Source: Hybos culiciformis (taxonomy: Eukaryota; Arthropoda; Insecta; Diptera; Hybotidae). From it: a DNA stretch of 64,000 nucleotides. The stretch lies in contig OZ023273.1 of NCBI GenBank assembly GCA_964007475.1, positions 105,894,485-105,958,484 of the forward strand. The letters run 5' to 3'. The notes under the pieces were generated by a model. That model made no database searches. It was not told the origin of the DNA and saw nothing but the letters and a program-made list of their open reading frames with translations. The position numbers were made by a program, and so were the translations under genes. The number at the start of each line of letters is the position of its first letter. The stretch's first letter is position 1. Below are positions 37,301 through 47,014 of the stretch, in pieces.

Positions 37301-40300
37301 TGCACTGGAAGATATTTTCTCCTCATCAGTTTCCGATTCAGTGTTATTTTTCATTTCAGCTGATGTTACATTTTCTAAATCGTTAGTTTCTATAATATTG
37401 ATTGGGGTCTCAAAATTTATTACATTATTTTGATTAATATCATCTTTTTCATCTATTAAATGTAAACATTTTTCTAACATTTCGGATTTTTTAGTTAATT
37501 GCTCTTCAAAAAATACAACGTCTCTACTTTTGATGATGTTACGAGTTTTTGGGTCGAACAATCTGTACGCTTTGGACTCATCAGAATAACCTACCATTAT
37601 ATATTCTAAACCCCTGGGTTGAAATTTTGATTTATTGTGTTGTTTATTTAATGCTACAGCTTTGCACCCAAATATTTTTAAGTGAGATATCTTCGGTTTC
37701 TTGCCATACCACACTTCGAAAGGTGTCTGATTGTTTAAAAAATTTGTTGGTGATCTGTTTCTTATGTAGGCAGCTGTATTTATTGCCTCAGCCCAGAAAC
37801 TTTCTGATAAGCCTGCATTTATTAAAAGGCACCTAGCCATTTCGACCAAGGTTCTATTCGCCCGCTCAGCCACACCATTTTGTTGGGGTGTATATTCTAC
37901 TGTAAGTTCTCTTTTAATACAATTTTCAAAAAGATATTCAGTAAATCTTTTACTTAAGTATTCCTTAGCGTTGTCACTTCTAAGTGTTTTAATTTTTTCA
38001 GAGCTTTCATTTTCTGAAATATTTTTAAACTTTTTGAAACAATCAAAAATTTCGTCCTTGCTCTTTAAAAAATAAACTTCTATTTTTCGGCTTTTATCAT
38101 CAATGAAAGTAGCAAAATATTTTGCACCTCCAACAGATTTGGTTCTCATTGGCCCACAAATATCAGTATGTATTATATTAAGCAATTTTTCACTACTGAT
38201 TGAAACGTTTTTTACAAAGGGCTTGACTGTAATTTTGGCTTTTGCACATATTTCACAATTTAGATCAAATTTTCCTTTACTCAATCCGTAGTCCAATCCA
38301 ATAACCATATCATTATTTTTTAATTTATTTAAGCTTCTAACATTCAGATGACCATATCTCTCATGCCATTTCATCAAATTTCCATTAGAACTTGCACCAT
38401 AAGACAACATTTCCTTATTGGTTACATCATTATTGATTTTAGCTAAAAATAAATCGCTTTTCTTCAAAGCTATTAATATCGTTTTATTTTGGGAATTTTT
38501 TATTATAGCTTTATTTTCTCTAAATTCTACTACATAACCATTTTCAGTTATTTTGCTAACTGACAAAAAATTACCTCTCAATTCAGGGACATAAAGGACA
38601 TTGTTTAATGTGATTTTGCTAAATATAGTTTCAATTTGCACCTTACCAATTCCCTGTGATTCTATACATTTATCACTAGCTAATTGGATTTGTTGCTTCA
38701 TGCAATCAAAATTAATTTCTGTAAACAATTTTTTTTCGCAAACCATGTGCATGGTGGCTCCACTATCGAGACACCACTCATGTTTTTTCAAAATTTCTTT
38801 ACCAACAGATGCATTTATACTTATAATAAATGAGGATTCTACTGTAGAAGTAATGTTTTTGTTCATCCTACAGTTTGAAGCTAAGTGGCCTTTTTTGCCA
38901 CAAGAGAAACATTTTCCCCGGAACTTTTCCTTTTTATCCCCAACAGCACTATTTTTCTTATCGCCATCACCTTTATGTTTCGAGAACTTTTTTGAATTTT
39001 TAGCCATCAATGCAAATTTCTGCGAAGAATTTACTTCTTCCAGAGCTTTATGTTCTCGCCTTTCATCCTCCTCTAATAATTTAATTTTGAGGCTAGATAG
39101 ACTTGGCAGATTCTCATGACTTTCAATCGCAACTGTAAAATTTTCGTAGTTGTCAGGCAAACTACACAAGAGCATAATTGTTAATATTTCATCATTAATA
39201 GGCATTTGTAATTCAGATAATCTTTCAACAGAATCAAAAAAGATATTTATATGGGAGGACATATTTTGACCATCAGACATTTTCATTGTCAACAATTTTT
39301 TAAACAAGCTCACTTTTCTAGCCGGTCCAGATGGTTCAAATATTTCACGCAATTTATCCCACGCGTCTTTAGAGGTCTTACAATTTTTTACATGATTAAG
39401 TTCAGATGCTTTTATACTTAATAAGATTGTTGCCAAAACCTTACCATCAGTCATCGTCCACTTTGATTTTTCAGCCTCACTTGCATTGTCTTCTACCTTT
39501 AATTCACCAGACACGTGATTCCAATAATCTGCATGAATTAAAATACTCTTCATATGAATCTTCCACGATGAATAGTTATCATTATTCAATTTTTCTATTT
39601 GATACAATGAATTCATTGTTAATAAAAATTTTAGTTGCTAAGTCTTAATAATTTCTCTATTTTAATTATTTCTGCCTGGGCCCATAACCTGTTTGATTTA
39701 ATTCTTTAGAAGGAATGAAATTTTATTTAACTTAAAATACTAATATAAGAAAAACGGTTTGTACAATTCAATAAAAAATTTTGTTACAATAGAGTAGGTA
39801 TAAATTTATATAAACGTTTACTGCATTAAAAGAGGTATATAAGACTCAATATTATTGAGTTGTAAATTCCAAATATAATGAAGTTATTTTCAACAGAAAT
39901 TCCAGTAACTTTTGATGATATATAAATATCAGAAGAGCTCCAACCGACTGGTTTTGTTTAAAATATCGAAATTATTTGTTTTATTTAAAAACATAAGGCC
40001 GTTTAAACAATAAAATATCACATACACAACACAATCAAGAACATCAAGTTCAAATATACTATAACACATTATAACATTATATATAAATCTAATTCCTAAT
40101 AATGAGTAACAATCGTAATATACCAATTATAATTTATTGACGGATTCTGTATCTGAAGATGAAGAAAATGTTCGTAATTTAATATATTTTTCACTGTTTT
40201 TATTTCTCCTTGCTTAATTTTTCAAAATATGGATGTGGTCAAAAATACACAGTTCCAAATATTAAGCTGACCATTTGTGTCCTCATAAAAAAAGGTCATA

Positions 40301-43300
40301 TTCAGTATAATTTTCGCAAATATCTTGAAAACGAGGCGTTTTAAAACATTTTGTATCTTGGTTTTCAACATGATGACCGTGAATCTAACTTTTAATTACC
40401 TATTCAAAACGCCCTAGAACTTGAAAAACTATCAATAGGTTACTGAGATATTGAGTTTTAAAATTGATTTATTTAATAAAACTTCGTATATCAATTATCA
40501 AAAGGCACTGCGAAGTTTTAAATGAGAGAGTGTTGAAAATAAAAAATTATTAATGGAAAATAATGGGAAAACAATTAACAATCCACTCGAACGTAACAAA
40601 ACCCCATAAATAGTTATGGTGTGATTTATTTCAAATTTTCATGTTGATTAATCCTATGAAGATAGGTCGTTATCTCATTATGAGGTTATGTCTTGCGTAC
40701 ACGGTTAAAAAAAAGCTGATGAAATTAATATATTTTCGTATACATATAGGTCCATAAATTTTTTTGAAGAAATTTTTAAATTCTTTTTTATCAATAATTT
40801 AATATTTTTTTATTAATTATATATATATTTTTTATCAAATATTTAATAAAATTCAAATATTAAATTTATAAATTTATGGATGAATTTTATCCGAGTGTCG
40901 AAATACATTTTATTCTTGAAATTTATCACTAAATTTGATAAATAAAGTATAAAAGGTGTAAAAACATTACAATTGTTGTAGGAATTGATGATACTAATAT
41001 AGTTGGTAAACACTGCTATCCTAATAGGAAGTAAGTCTACATTTTTACGATAATTCATGAACTATTTACATTTTTTTTTTTGTTTTTTTTTTTGATTTTT
41101 TTAAATTTTTTAATTTTTTTGGTTCTTTTTTTTTTCTTATTTTTTTTTTTTCTTTTTTTTATTTTTTTATGATTTTCTTTTTTTTTTGTTTTTTTCCTCT
41201 TTTTTTTTTTATATTGCTTTTTTTTTTTATTTGTTTATGGTCACCCATCTATCACTACGAGTAGGTTGCTTAACCGCTGTGTTCAATGTGATGTAGAGTC
41301 TTCCACTGACCTATGTCAGTAATATACAACAATGTATTAAATAGAAAATATAAATTCGGTATCTATTAAAACCATATATATATTAAACTATATATTCCTA
41401 GCTTTCTATGTATTGCCCGTAAAAAAGCGTAGTCAAAGTTGAACGTGTAAATGTGTGCGTTTTCATGTAATTTTGCTTAGAATTCAAGGGATCGTTATAA
41501 TAGATTCCTTTTTCGGATGTAACAAAATATTATTAATTAAGTTACATGGCCACCACAGGAAATTATGATAATTACGTATAAAGTAATTTTATTTTAAAAA
41601 TCAACAGATTTATTATTTTTACCTGTGAAAATTTAAGTTTATTTGAATTTATTTGAAACTTCTTATATTTTATTAAAAGACTAGTTTTAATACCTCATTT
41701 TTTTATCACATTTTAATTAAACATTTTTATCACATTTTTTTGGCGCCGTGACATTTGTCCGCGGGACATTTGTCCGCGATGAAATTTGTATGGAAAACTT
41801 CGCGGACAAATGTCATTTTGCAAAATGTCATTTGTCCGCGATTAATTTTCATCGCGGACAAATGACATTTTGGAAAATGTCATTTGTCCGCGGCGGACAA
41901 AAGACATTTTGTTGAGTTTGATGATTTCTAAGTAGGAATTTGGTTTTCTTTTGAAATAAAACCTTGGTTTCTTAATTTTTATACCTTTTTATTTGAGCGT
42001 CTATTTTCAACTGACAAAAGATTAGAAAAAAATATATAATAGAAGTAGAGCATATGTACAAAAACAATAAAATATTCTATATAACAAAATTGATTATATA
42101 AAGAAAATTATGTATGTTTGAAGCACAAATATTAATACGGAATCAAATCTAACGCATACTAGGTTAAATGATGTAGAATTTAACACATTTCGAATCGCGG
42201 ACAAATGTCATTTTTATGTCCGCGATACAAAAACAAATCGCGGACAAATGTCCCGCGGACAAATGTCCAACCCCCCATTTTTTTCATTAAGATAAAATAA
42301 TTAATTATAAAATGTAAATGACTAAAGTGATTGCTGTAAATTTTGGCACTATTTTTTTTTTTTTTTTATTAAAGTTACCAAATCGCTAGGTGGGATACTT
42401 TTTATACTATAAGAAGTATGGATTTGGTAGTGAGGACAGGAAGTTTAGACGGGATTAAAAAGTGGGACAGTTAGTAGGTAATCATTTACACTTTTCTTAA
42501 AGCAGCGCAAGTCGTAAATCAAGCGTGCACCAGCTGTCGGGAACAACTTTAATGGGAGAGCATTCCACATTCGCGAGGTGCGAATTGAAAACGAATCTCC
42601 GAAGCTATTTGGAACTATTTGGAACAATATCAATATTTTGCCCATTCAAAATTTTCAGGTTGAACATCCAATGTTTTTTTCCAATTGAATCAGTCGGAAA
42701 TCTAAAAAGCTTAATATTGTAATAAAAGTTTTAAGAAAAAAATTATATTACTAGTGAAAACTAATCTGCTTCCTTTTTTAAAAACCGATTCACAATCTTT
42801 CACAAAACATCGAGGAGCCATTATTAAAAAAAAAATGAATTATTAAAAAACACAAATGAAATGTAAAATTTTAAAAATTATGTTCTTGATTTTTTTGAAT
42901 TTTTAAAACTTATCAAACTTTGTTTATATTTTTCAAATCAAAATACAAATTTAAATCAAAAACGGAAACGGAAACAACTCGAACTTTAGCAAAAATGTTT
43001 TTAAAAATAACATTCACTACCGTTGCCAATATTATTAGAAAAAAATTTAATTTCATAATGCCCCAAGAACGTATGTGACCGGCCTGTGTTTGTTTTTTTT
43101 CTCAGTCATGGTTAGCTATAAAAAAAATGTGAATTGGAAAAACATCTGATTTTCTACTTGTGCTACACTTTTTTCATTCAATACATAGACAACTAAATAT
43201 ATATAGTTAATATATATATGATTAAAACTTTATACATTTGTTTTAGTAATTTATACAAGATAAATAAAGCAAACCGGGGTCTGAGTGTAATTGTTTTTAT

Positions 43301-45036
43301 AAATTTTCTTGTTTATTTTATAAAAAAAAAATCAAACTAAATGATAATCTTCATTTCATAAAATATATTTCAATTTATTACTTAATTTATAAATTTTTAT
43401 ATCGAATTTATTCTTAGAGCCGTTTTACACATTCCTTTTTTCAGGACTTTTTTCACTCCTTTTTTCAGGACTTTTTCTGTCTTGATATTCCATTCCTTTT
43501 TAATTCATACAAAAAGTTGAGATAAAAAAAAAAGTCGTCAGGCATGAAAATTTTCTTGCCTGACTTTTTTTTCATTCATTTTTTTGATATGTTTTACATA
43601 TTTGTCATTTATTTGACTGTTATTTTATTTTAAATCAAAAATAAAGTAATTTTTTTTTTCGTTTTATTTTCAATCTATTAATTTCACAGTAATTTCAAAA
43701 AGAAAATAATTTTTTAAATAAAAAAATGTCTAAGTAGTGTCATTTTTTTGCCTTTTGTGTAAAAGTATTGAAAAAAAAAGTCCTGAAAAAAGGAGTGTAA
43801 AAAGTCCTGAAAAAAGGAATGTGTAAAACGGCTCTTAGACTTATTATTTAGTTTTATATCTGTGGAATTTATTAATTTGATCAGTAAAATCGTATATGTA
43901 AATGGAATTGATTTTTCCAAAATTATTCATTTTATCCTAATTTTATCCTATTTTTTTACTGTAAAAAAAAACAAAGTGTAAGAAAATTTATGAATTTTAT
44001 ATTTTTTATTACACATAAAAAATGTTGTATAAAAATAATAAAAAATATAATAATTTTTATAAATTTTCTTGTTTATTTTATAAAAAAAATATCAAACTAA
44101 ATGATAATCTTCATTTTATAAAATATATTTCAATTTTTTATTTAATTTACAAATTTTTATATCGAATTTATTCTTAGACTTATTATTAGGTTTTATATCT
44201 GAGCGATTTATAACATTTATTTGCAAAATCGTATTTTGAAATTGATTTTTTTAAAATTATTAATTTTAACCAATTTTTTTTAACCGTGTAGTTATATCCC
44301 TTCACCGCGTAAAAAAAATTACTTAAAAACGTTATTTGATTTTTCAGATTCAATTGATACGCCTAAACTTGAAGTAGAACCATTGCTTGATGGAAAACAA
44401 AAGTCATTAATTTATTACACATCAACAGAACGAGATAGTTTTAAGCCATTTGTTGATAAGATTGAAAAAATTTTAGAACCTTACAAATTTCCAGGAAATA
44501 GAACAGAAAATTCGGTTTTATGTTCTTATGACGAACCCTCACGTAATGGTCTAGATTGCTATTTTGATATTAGAGCACAACTTTTTGGTCGATGTTCTTC
44601 AGAAAATGAGTTCAGTTACAATAAATCCTCACCTTGTGTTTTCCTTAAATTAAGTAATGTTCCTGATTGGATACCTGATTATTATAACGACATTACTCAG
44701 TTACCAAACGAAATGCCAATTTATTTGAAACAGAGGATAAGATATATCGCAGAAAATCAACACGCATTGAATCAGATTTGGATTTCATGTGAGGGAGTTA
44801 ATTCATATGATGATGATATGATGGGACCTCTTTCCTATTATTCAAGCGGTTTTCCCGGATATTATTTCCCCTACAAAAACAGTCCAAATTATTTTAGTCC
44901 ATTGGTGGCAATAAATTTTGAAAAACCGTCTCTTAATGTTACTCTAAATATTGTGTGCAAAGCGTGGGCAAAAAATATTGTTCATAATATTCGTGACAAC
45001 ATTGGATCTGTTCGATTTCAATTACGAATTGATTAG
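34387..45036 (+). CDS. Secreted Na+/K+-ATPase beta-like protein, gene 8
   Basis: Exons 34387-34453 and 44348-45036 join in phase 1 to give 251 residues. Exon 1 encodes MLRKNF and a hydrophobic run (LSMILIISLIFIL). Exon 2 encodes a full beta ectodomain: LIYYTSTERD, ILEPYK, six cysteines, SSPCVFLKLSNVPDW, IWISCEG, GFPGYYFPY, YFSPLVAI, CKAWAKNI, and a slightly altered end, FQLRID. The intron is 9.9 kb against 73-146 bp in genes 3 and 6, because of a full-length copia in antisense and a nested composite of other elements. Whether this intron is still spliced efficiently is unknown. The open ectodomain frame suggests recent activity. Confidence 0.8.
34485..34775 (-). pseudogene. Unidentified degenerate coding-like segment, unit 2 copy
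   Basis: Paralogue of 29055-29345 with DWKTFNIAGE and LVEYYPSFYLSYR preserved in one minus-strand frame and an upstream stop. The family is not recognised. Confidence 0.35.
34999..35301 (+). CDS. Hypothetical coiled-coil open frame in gene 8 intron
   Basis: The frame starts MVTLRFLGLRCEPNPN and continues as a polar, Asn/Lys/Ile-rich stretch with heptad-like spacing (MKKINKIEINQQKLINAL, then ISNQMTEIKKLMIDVI), as in a coiled coil. It could end at a splice donor, AAAAG|TAAGT, at about 35270. Family unknown. It may be an exon of a captured gene or an ORF1-like piece of a transposon. The unit 1 copy is broken, so selection on it is doubtful. The copia inserted just downstream. Confidence 0.35.
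   Translation: MVTLRFLGLRCEPNPNLNSTLVSDESNRDDAIMKKINKIEINQQKLINALEANQLSISNQMTEIKKLMIDVIASNTNNIDVLKQENTTFKSKLSTVLLFP
35330..35535 (-). repeat. Copia 3' LTR
   Basis: 206-bp LTR at the downstream end with respect to the element. The purine tract AAGGGGAAG directly precedes it on the minus strand (35536-35544), as expected for plus-strand priming. It carries G where the 5' LTR has T near its terminal CAACA. Confidence 0.93.
35615..39616 (-). CDS. Copia gag-pol polyprotein (1333 aa)
   Basis: Single open frame typical of copia elements. In order: a gag domain with an N-terminal NYSSWKIHMKSIL-type region; a CCHC zinc knuckle CFSCGKKGHLASNC (about residue 233); an aspartic protease with DSGA (about 282); an integrase with an HERYGHL/CEICAKAK zinc-binding region (about 418-455) and catalytic residues in HTDICGP, LRSDNAKEY and GVAERANRTL; a reverse transcriptase with YVDDLAIF (about 1015); and an RNase H with DADWAG and STEAEYMAL near the C-terminus. 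It self-processes to make virus-like particles and integrates cDNA. No stop or frameshift is seen. The start lies 73 bp after the 5' LTR. Confidence 0.95.
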   Translation of the reverse strand: MNSLYQIEKLNNDNYSSWKIHMKSILIHADYWNHVSGELKVEDNASEAEKSKWTMTDGKVLATILLSIKASELNHVKNCKTSKDAWDKLREIFEPSGPARKVSLFKKLLTMKMSDGQNMSSHINIFFDSVERLSELQMPINDEILTIMLLCSLPDNYENFTVAIESHENLPSLSSLKIKLLEEDERREHKALEEVNSSQKFALMAKNSKKFSKHKGDGDKKNSAVGDKKEKFRGKCFSCGKKGHLASNCRMNKNITSTVESSFIISINASVGKEILKKHEWCLDSGATMHMVCEKKLFTEINFDCMKQQIQLASDKCIESQGIGKVQIETIFSKITLNNVLYVPELRGNFLSVSKITENGYVVEFRENKAIIKNSQNKTILIALKKSDLFLAKINNDVTNKEMLSYGASSNGNLMKWHERYGHLNVRSLNKLKNNDMVIGLDYGLSKGKFDLNCEICAKAKITVKPFVKNVSISSEKLLNIIHTDICGPMRTKSVGGAKYFATFIDDKSRKIEVYFLKSKDEIFDCFKKFKNISENESSEKIKTLRSDNAKEYLSKRFTEYLFENCIKRELTVEYTPQQNGVAERANRTLVEMARCLLINAGLSESFWAEAINTAAYIRNRSPTNFLNNQTPFEVWYGKKPKISHLKIFGCKAVALNKQHNKSKFQPRGLEYIMVGYSDESKAYRLFDPKTRNIIKSRDVVFFEEQLTKKSEMLEKCLHLIDEKDDINQNNVINFETPINIIETNDLENVTSAEMKNNTESETDEEKISSSANSDQSSNEENNERNQNDENRVKLLRSGKFYAINNVMTSGDYLVPQTISEALKSGDANFWKKSMHEEFESLIRNETWDLVDLPLGKRAIGCKWVFALKRNFDGTVLKYKSRLVAKGCSQKYQIDYNEIFSPVVRYSSIRLLLAIAVEFELLIHHVDVTAAYLNGNLEDEVYMKQPEGFIDQNNSNKVCKLKKSLYGLKQAGRQWNSKLNEVLISMDFVRCNGDSCVYVRKMETEYNIIAVYVDDLAIFCTKLITMNKIKKQIFQEFECVDKGEIKFFLGIQVDREGERGSIKIHHQQYVADILNEQRFTECRPCYTPLDPGTKLVKCTDEECEKINPTKYQRIIGCLMYLAISTRPDIMYSVSKLSQFNVNPHREHYAAVKHLLKYLNTTCNAKLTYSKSNKQLHGFVDADWAGCTNDRRSYTGFTFFLASAAISWEAKKQTSVALSSTEAEYMALAQATKELVYLQKFIKELGFDNMIKNPITLNNDNLGAQQLVKNPVFHNRSKHIDIRYHYTREIYQQGLMELKYIQTDEMIADVLTKCLSKTKHQKFSKMLGLTYAEN
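39676..39689 (-). promoter_or_regulatory. Copia primer binding site
   Basis: GGTTATGGGCCCAG on the minus strand directly follows the 5' LTR. It is complementary to an internal part of initiator tRNA-Met, the primer used by copia-type elements after tRNA cleavage. Confidence 0.85.
39690..39895 (-). repeat. Copia 5' LTR
   Basis: 206-bp LTR identical to the 3' LTR except for one base. On the minus strand this end should hold the element's promoter. Confidence 0.93.
41062..41345 (-). repeat. SINE-like module with 5S/tRNA-like head and A-rich tail
   Basis: On the minus strand TTAAGCAAC and GATGGGTGACC match the internal promoter region of 5S rRNA genes, with spacing about 6 bp shorter. They follow TAGGTCAGTGG, which resembles a tRNA A box. 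A long A-rich tail (41062-41228) follows. The preceding stretch resembles that before the tRNA-like head at 49197-49270, so the two modules look related. A degenerate RNA polymerase III-derived element is inferred. Confidence 0.5.
41742..42276. mobile_element. Foldback element, CGCGGACAAATG word family, copy 1
   Basis: The left end is GGCGCCGTGACATTTGTCC and the right end is GGACAAATGTCCAACCCCCC. The flanks are an 8-bp duplication ATTTTTTT (41734-41741, 42277-42284), weak because of its low complexity. Inside, CGCGGACAAATG(A/T)CATTTT words repeat in both orientations around an AT-rich centre. The same ends in reverse bound copy 2 at 61889-63017. Confidence 0.85.
42352..42720 (-). mobile_element. 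3' end of a non-LTR retrotransposon
   Basis: The minus strand encodes the C-terminus of a reverse transcriptase protein: FSIRTSRMWNALPLKLFP, then LRCFKKSVNDYLL and VPLFNPV with a stop, followed by a short 3' UTR and poly-A (T-run at 42352-42368). The same final residues recur at 61536-61681. Confidence 0.75.
43417..43834. mobile_element. 418-bp palindromic MITE nested in the TA element
   Basis: Ends GAGCCGTTTTACACATTCC and its exact complement are flanked by TTA on both sides. An empty site, ATTCTTAGACTTATT, survives in the duplicated neighbour at about 44170. The subterminal words TTTTTTCAGGACTTTTT and CACTCC repeat inverted. The TTA target suggests PIF/Harbinger type (or a 5-bp CTTAG duplication, if the ends are trimmed). 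Confidence 0.8.
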
Positions 45037-45620
45037 TATTTTAAAATAATCTTTAATATTGTGTTGTGGAGTAGAAAATTATATCAAACAAATGCAATAT
45101 TTTAATTAAAATTAATTAAAAAAAAATTATTTTTTAACAAATCAGGTATTTGAACAAATTACTTTTAAAAAATTGATTATAAATTGATAAGACATTTAAA
45201 AAAAATATTTTTTTGTCAAGACATAATTATATTCTGAATGTAGTACTCTATAAATAATAAGCTTATTTCGGGAAATAAATTTCGAAAAACAATTTTGATT
45301 CAAATTATGAAAAAAAAAAAATGGTTTTGGAACATTTTACACAGATATTTTATTAAATATATTACAAGATTGCTATAGTTATGAAACATCAGATTTATAC
45401 AATTTTATTATTTATCATTATGTTTATGTTTTCGAAGAGAGAAAGTTAAAATTAGTTTTTGGGATCACTTTACTTCAATATCTTTAATAAACATTAGTAT
45501 TATATAATATTAAAAAAATTAATATATGTTTTATTATTTTTTTTGAAAATTAAATTAAAAAACTACATATAGCATAAAAAATTTTATAAGCAAACACATT
45601 AATAACTTAAAATTAATAAT
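45037..45620. other. Spacer between gene 8 and Lsd-1
   Basis: The genes converge here. Only AT-rich 3' flank is seen. Confidence 0.5.
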
Positions 45621-47014
45621 CTAATAAACTCCATTTAGGGTACGATGAATATTTTGAGTATGCATTCTACGTCTAGGTGTGTTTGTCGAAATTTTCTCAG
45701 CTTCGATCCTACCGGACAAGAAAATAGCCAAACGTTCAAGTGCGTTATTAGCATAAGCTTCCATTTCATCGTAACTTTTAGTAATCTTAACTTTAACCCC
45801 TTCAGCTCCTTCAATTGTTTTTGATTTAATTTCTGTTACTTTAATAATATCTCCTAAATAATCACCAACATAAATAAATTGATGAACTAATTCTGCAGTT
45901 GAATTCAATAAAGATCTAAAAAAAAATAGAATAAAATCAAAATTAATTTTGTTATTATTAATTTATTAAATGGTTCCGAATTTTCATCATTTTCATTGAA
46001 TATAATATATATAGCATATATAATTACTTCGGAACATCCACTGCTATTTTGCTGGTGTAATTAATCAAATGTACAATTCTTCTGGCTGATTCTCTGGTCA
46101 ATAAAACAATTAATTGTTCTAGAGTTTGCGGTCTAGCTTGATTTTCTGGTTCCTTTCCACTCAAATAAATCCAAAGTTCTTTAGCTTTTTCCAAAGCTAA
46201 TTTTGGATCCTTAATCATTAGTTCAGCAACATAAATTAAAATATGAATCGCTTCCTTTGATTGTTTCTTTAAGGCTTGTGCTTCAAGTATTGTACGTTCT
46301 GTTAAACGTCGCTTGAGCTTTTTCGAAAAACGTTGACCATGATGTATTGCTTTTATTGGACCGATTTCTTTCACATCAGTTTGAGCATCTGATGATGCTG
46401 AAATTTATCATTTAGAAATTAATTTTTCGACAAAACTTCAGAATACATAATAAAACTATTTATGTATAAATTTTTTATTATAAATTTCAATTTTCTGTCG
46501 ACTCTTAGGCAATTCGAATTAATTAACGAAATTAGAAAGATAAACTTATAAAAAAAATAATTGTGAAACCGTGATTAAAAAACTTGGCCCACATAACTCT
46601 GTAAATAATATGTATGCTAGATCCAATATTATTTAACCTAACGATAATTAAATGCACAAAAAATAATCNNNNNNNNNNNNNNNNNNNNNNNNNNNNNNNN
46701 NNNNNNNNNNNNNNNNNNNNNNNNNNNNNNNNNNNNNNNNNNNNNNNNNNNNNNNNNNNNNNNNNNNNNNNNNNNNNNNNNNNNNNNNNNNNNNNNNNNN
46801 NNNNNNNNNNNNNNNNNNNNNNNNNNNNNNNNNNNNNNNNNNNNNNNNNNNNNNNNNNNNNNNNNNNNAATAATGGATTACTTTTTTTAATTTTTTCATA
46901 AACATTTTCAGCCGTTTTTAAACCACTTTCTACAATTGGAATACTTCCGAAACGTTCAATTGACTCCAAATGTGGAAGTCCCGATATTTGACGTTTTATA
47001 GTACGATTTACCAT
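45621..47014 (-). CDS. Lsd-1: Perilipin-1 / lipid storage droplet-1 (interrupted by gap)
   Basis: Three visible minus-strand parts. The first (47014 down to the gap at 46868) encodes LPHLESIERFGSIPIVESG, the start of the PAT domain. The second (46397-46028) begins after ATTTCAG and encodes AIHHGQRFSKKLKRRLTERT, then ALKKQSKEAIHILIYVAELM and QARPQTLEQLIVLLTRES. The third (45915-45621), joined in phase 2 through AA|GTAATT, ends LSGRIEAEK...NGVY. These match my recollection of fly Lsd-1, a lipid-droplet coat protein that regulates lipolysis in fat body. The middle of the PAT region is missing, so the 200-N gap must hide at least one exon and its true length is unknown. Confidence 0.92.
46669..46868. 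other. Assembly gap of 200 N
   Basis: The exact length of 200 suggests a placeholder for a scaffold join. Lsd-1 parts on both sides are in the expected order and orientation, which supports the join. Confidence 0.97.

Larger units (their letters stand above)
35330..39895 (-). mobile_element. Full-length Ty1/copia LTR retrotransposon (4566 bp)
   Basis: Two 206-bp LTRs (35330-35535 and 39690-39895) start TG, end CA and differ at one visible base. The 5-bp target duplication GAAAT flanks the element (35325-35329, 39896-39900). Unit 1 has the empty site TTTGAAATTCCAGTAAC at about 29943-29960. One long uninterrupted polyprotein frame, a tRNA primer site and a purine tract are all present. It lies antisense to gene 8 within its intron. 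The near-identical LTRs indicate a young, potentially autonomous copy. Confidence 0.95.
40700..44288. mobile_element. 3.59-kb TA-flanked composite insertion
   Basis: The ends are CACGGTTAAAAAAAA and TTTTTTTTAACCGTG, with TA on both sides (40698-40699, 44289-44290). Unit 1 has the empty site TCTTGCGTAGTTATATCCC at 32058-32077 with one TA. This proves one insertion of Tc1/mariner-type target preference. It is now a nest: a Pol III-type module (41062-41345), a foldback element (41742-42276), a retroelement 3' end (42352-42720), a Harbinger-type MITE (43417-43834) and an internal duplication (43290-43430 plus 43838-43900 matching 44050-44230). No transposase is seen. Confidence 0.85.
33297..45036 (+). 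repeat. Segmental duplication, unit 2 (gene 8)
   Basis: Counterpart of 27920-32850, expanded to 11.7 kb by a copia element (35330-39895) and a TA-flanked composite (40700-44288). Removing both restores the unit 1 order. Leader exons are identical over 67 nt, which suggests a fairly recent duplication or gene conversion. Confidence 0.85.

Noticed and set aside
38601..39119. 172-codon plus-strand frame
   Set aside because: It is an antisense shadow of the copia polyprotein.
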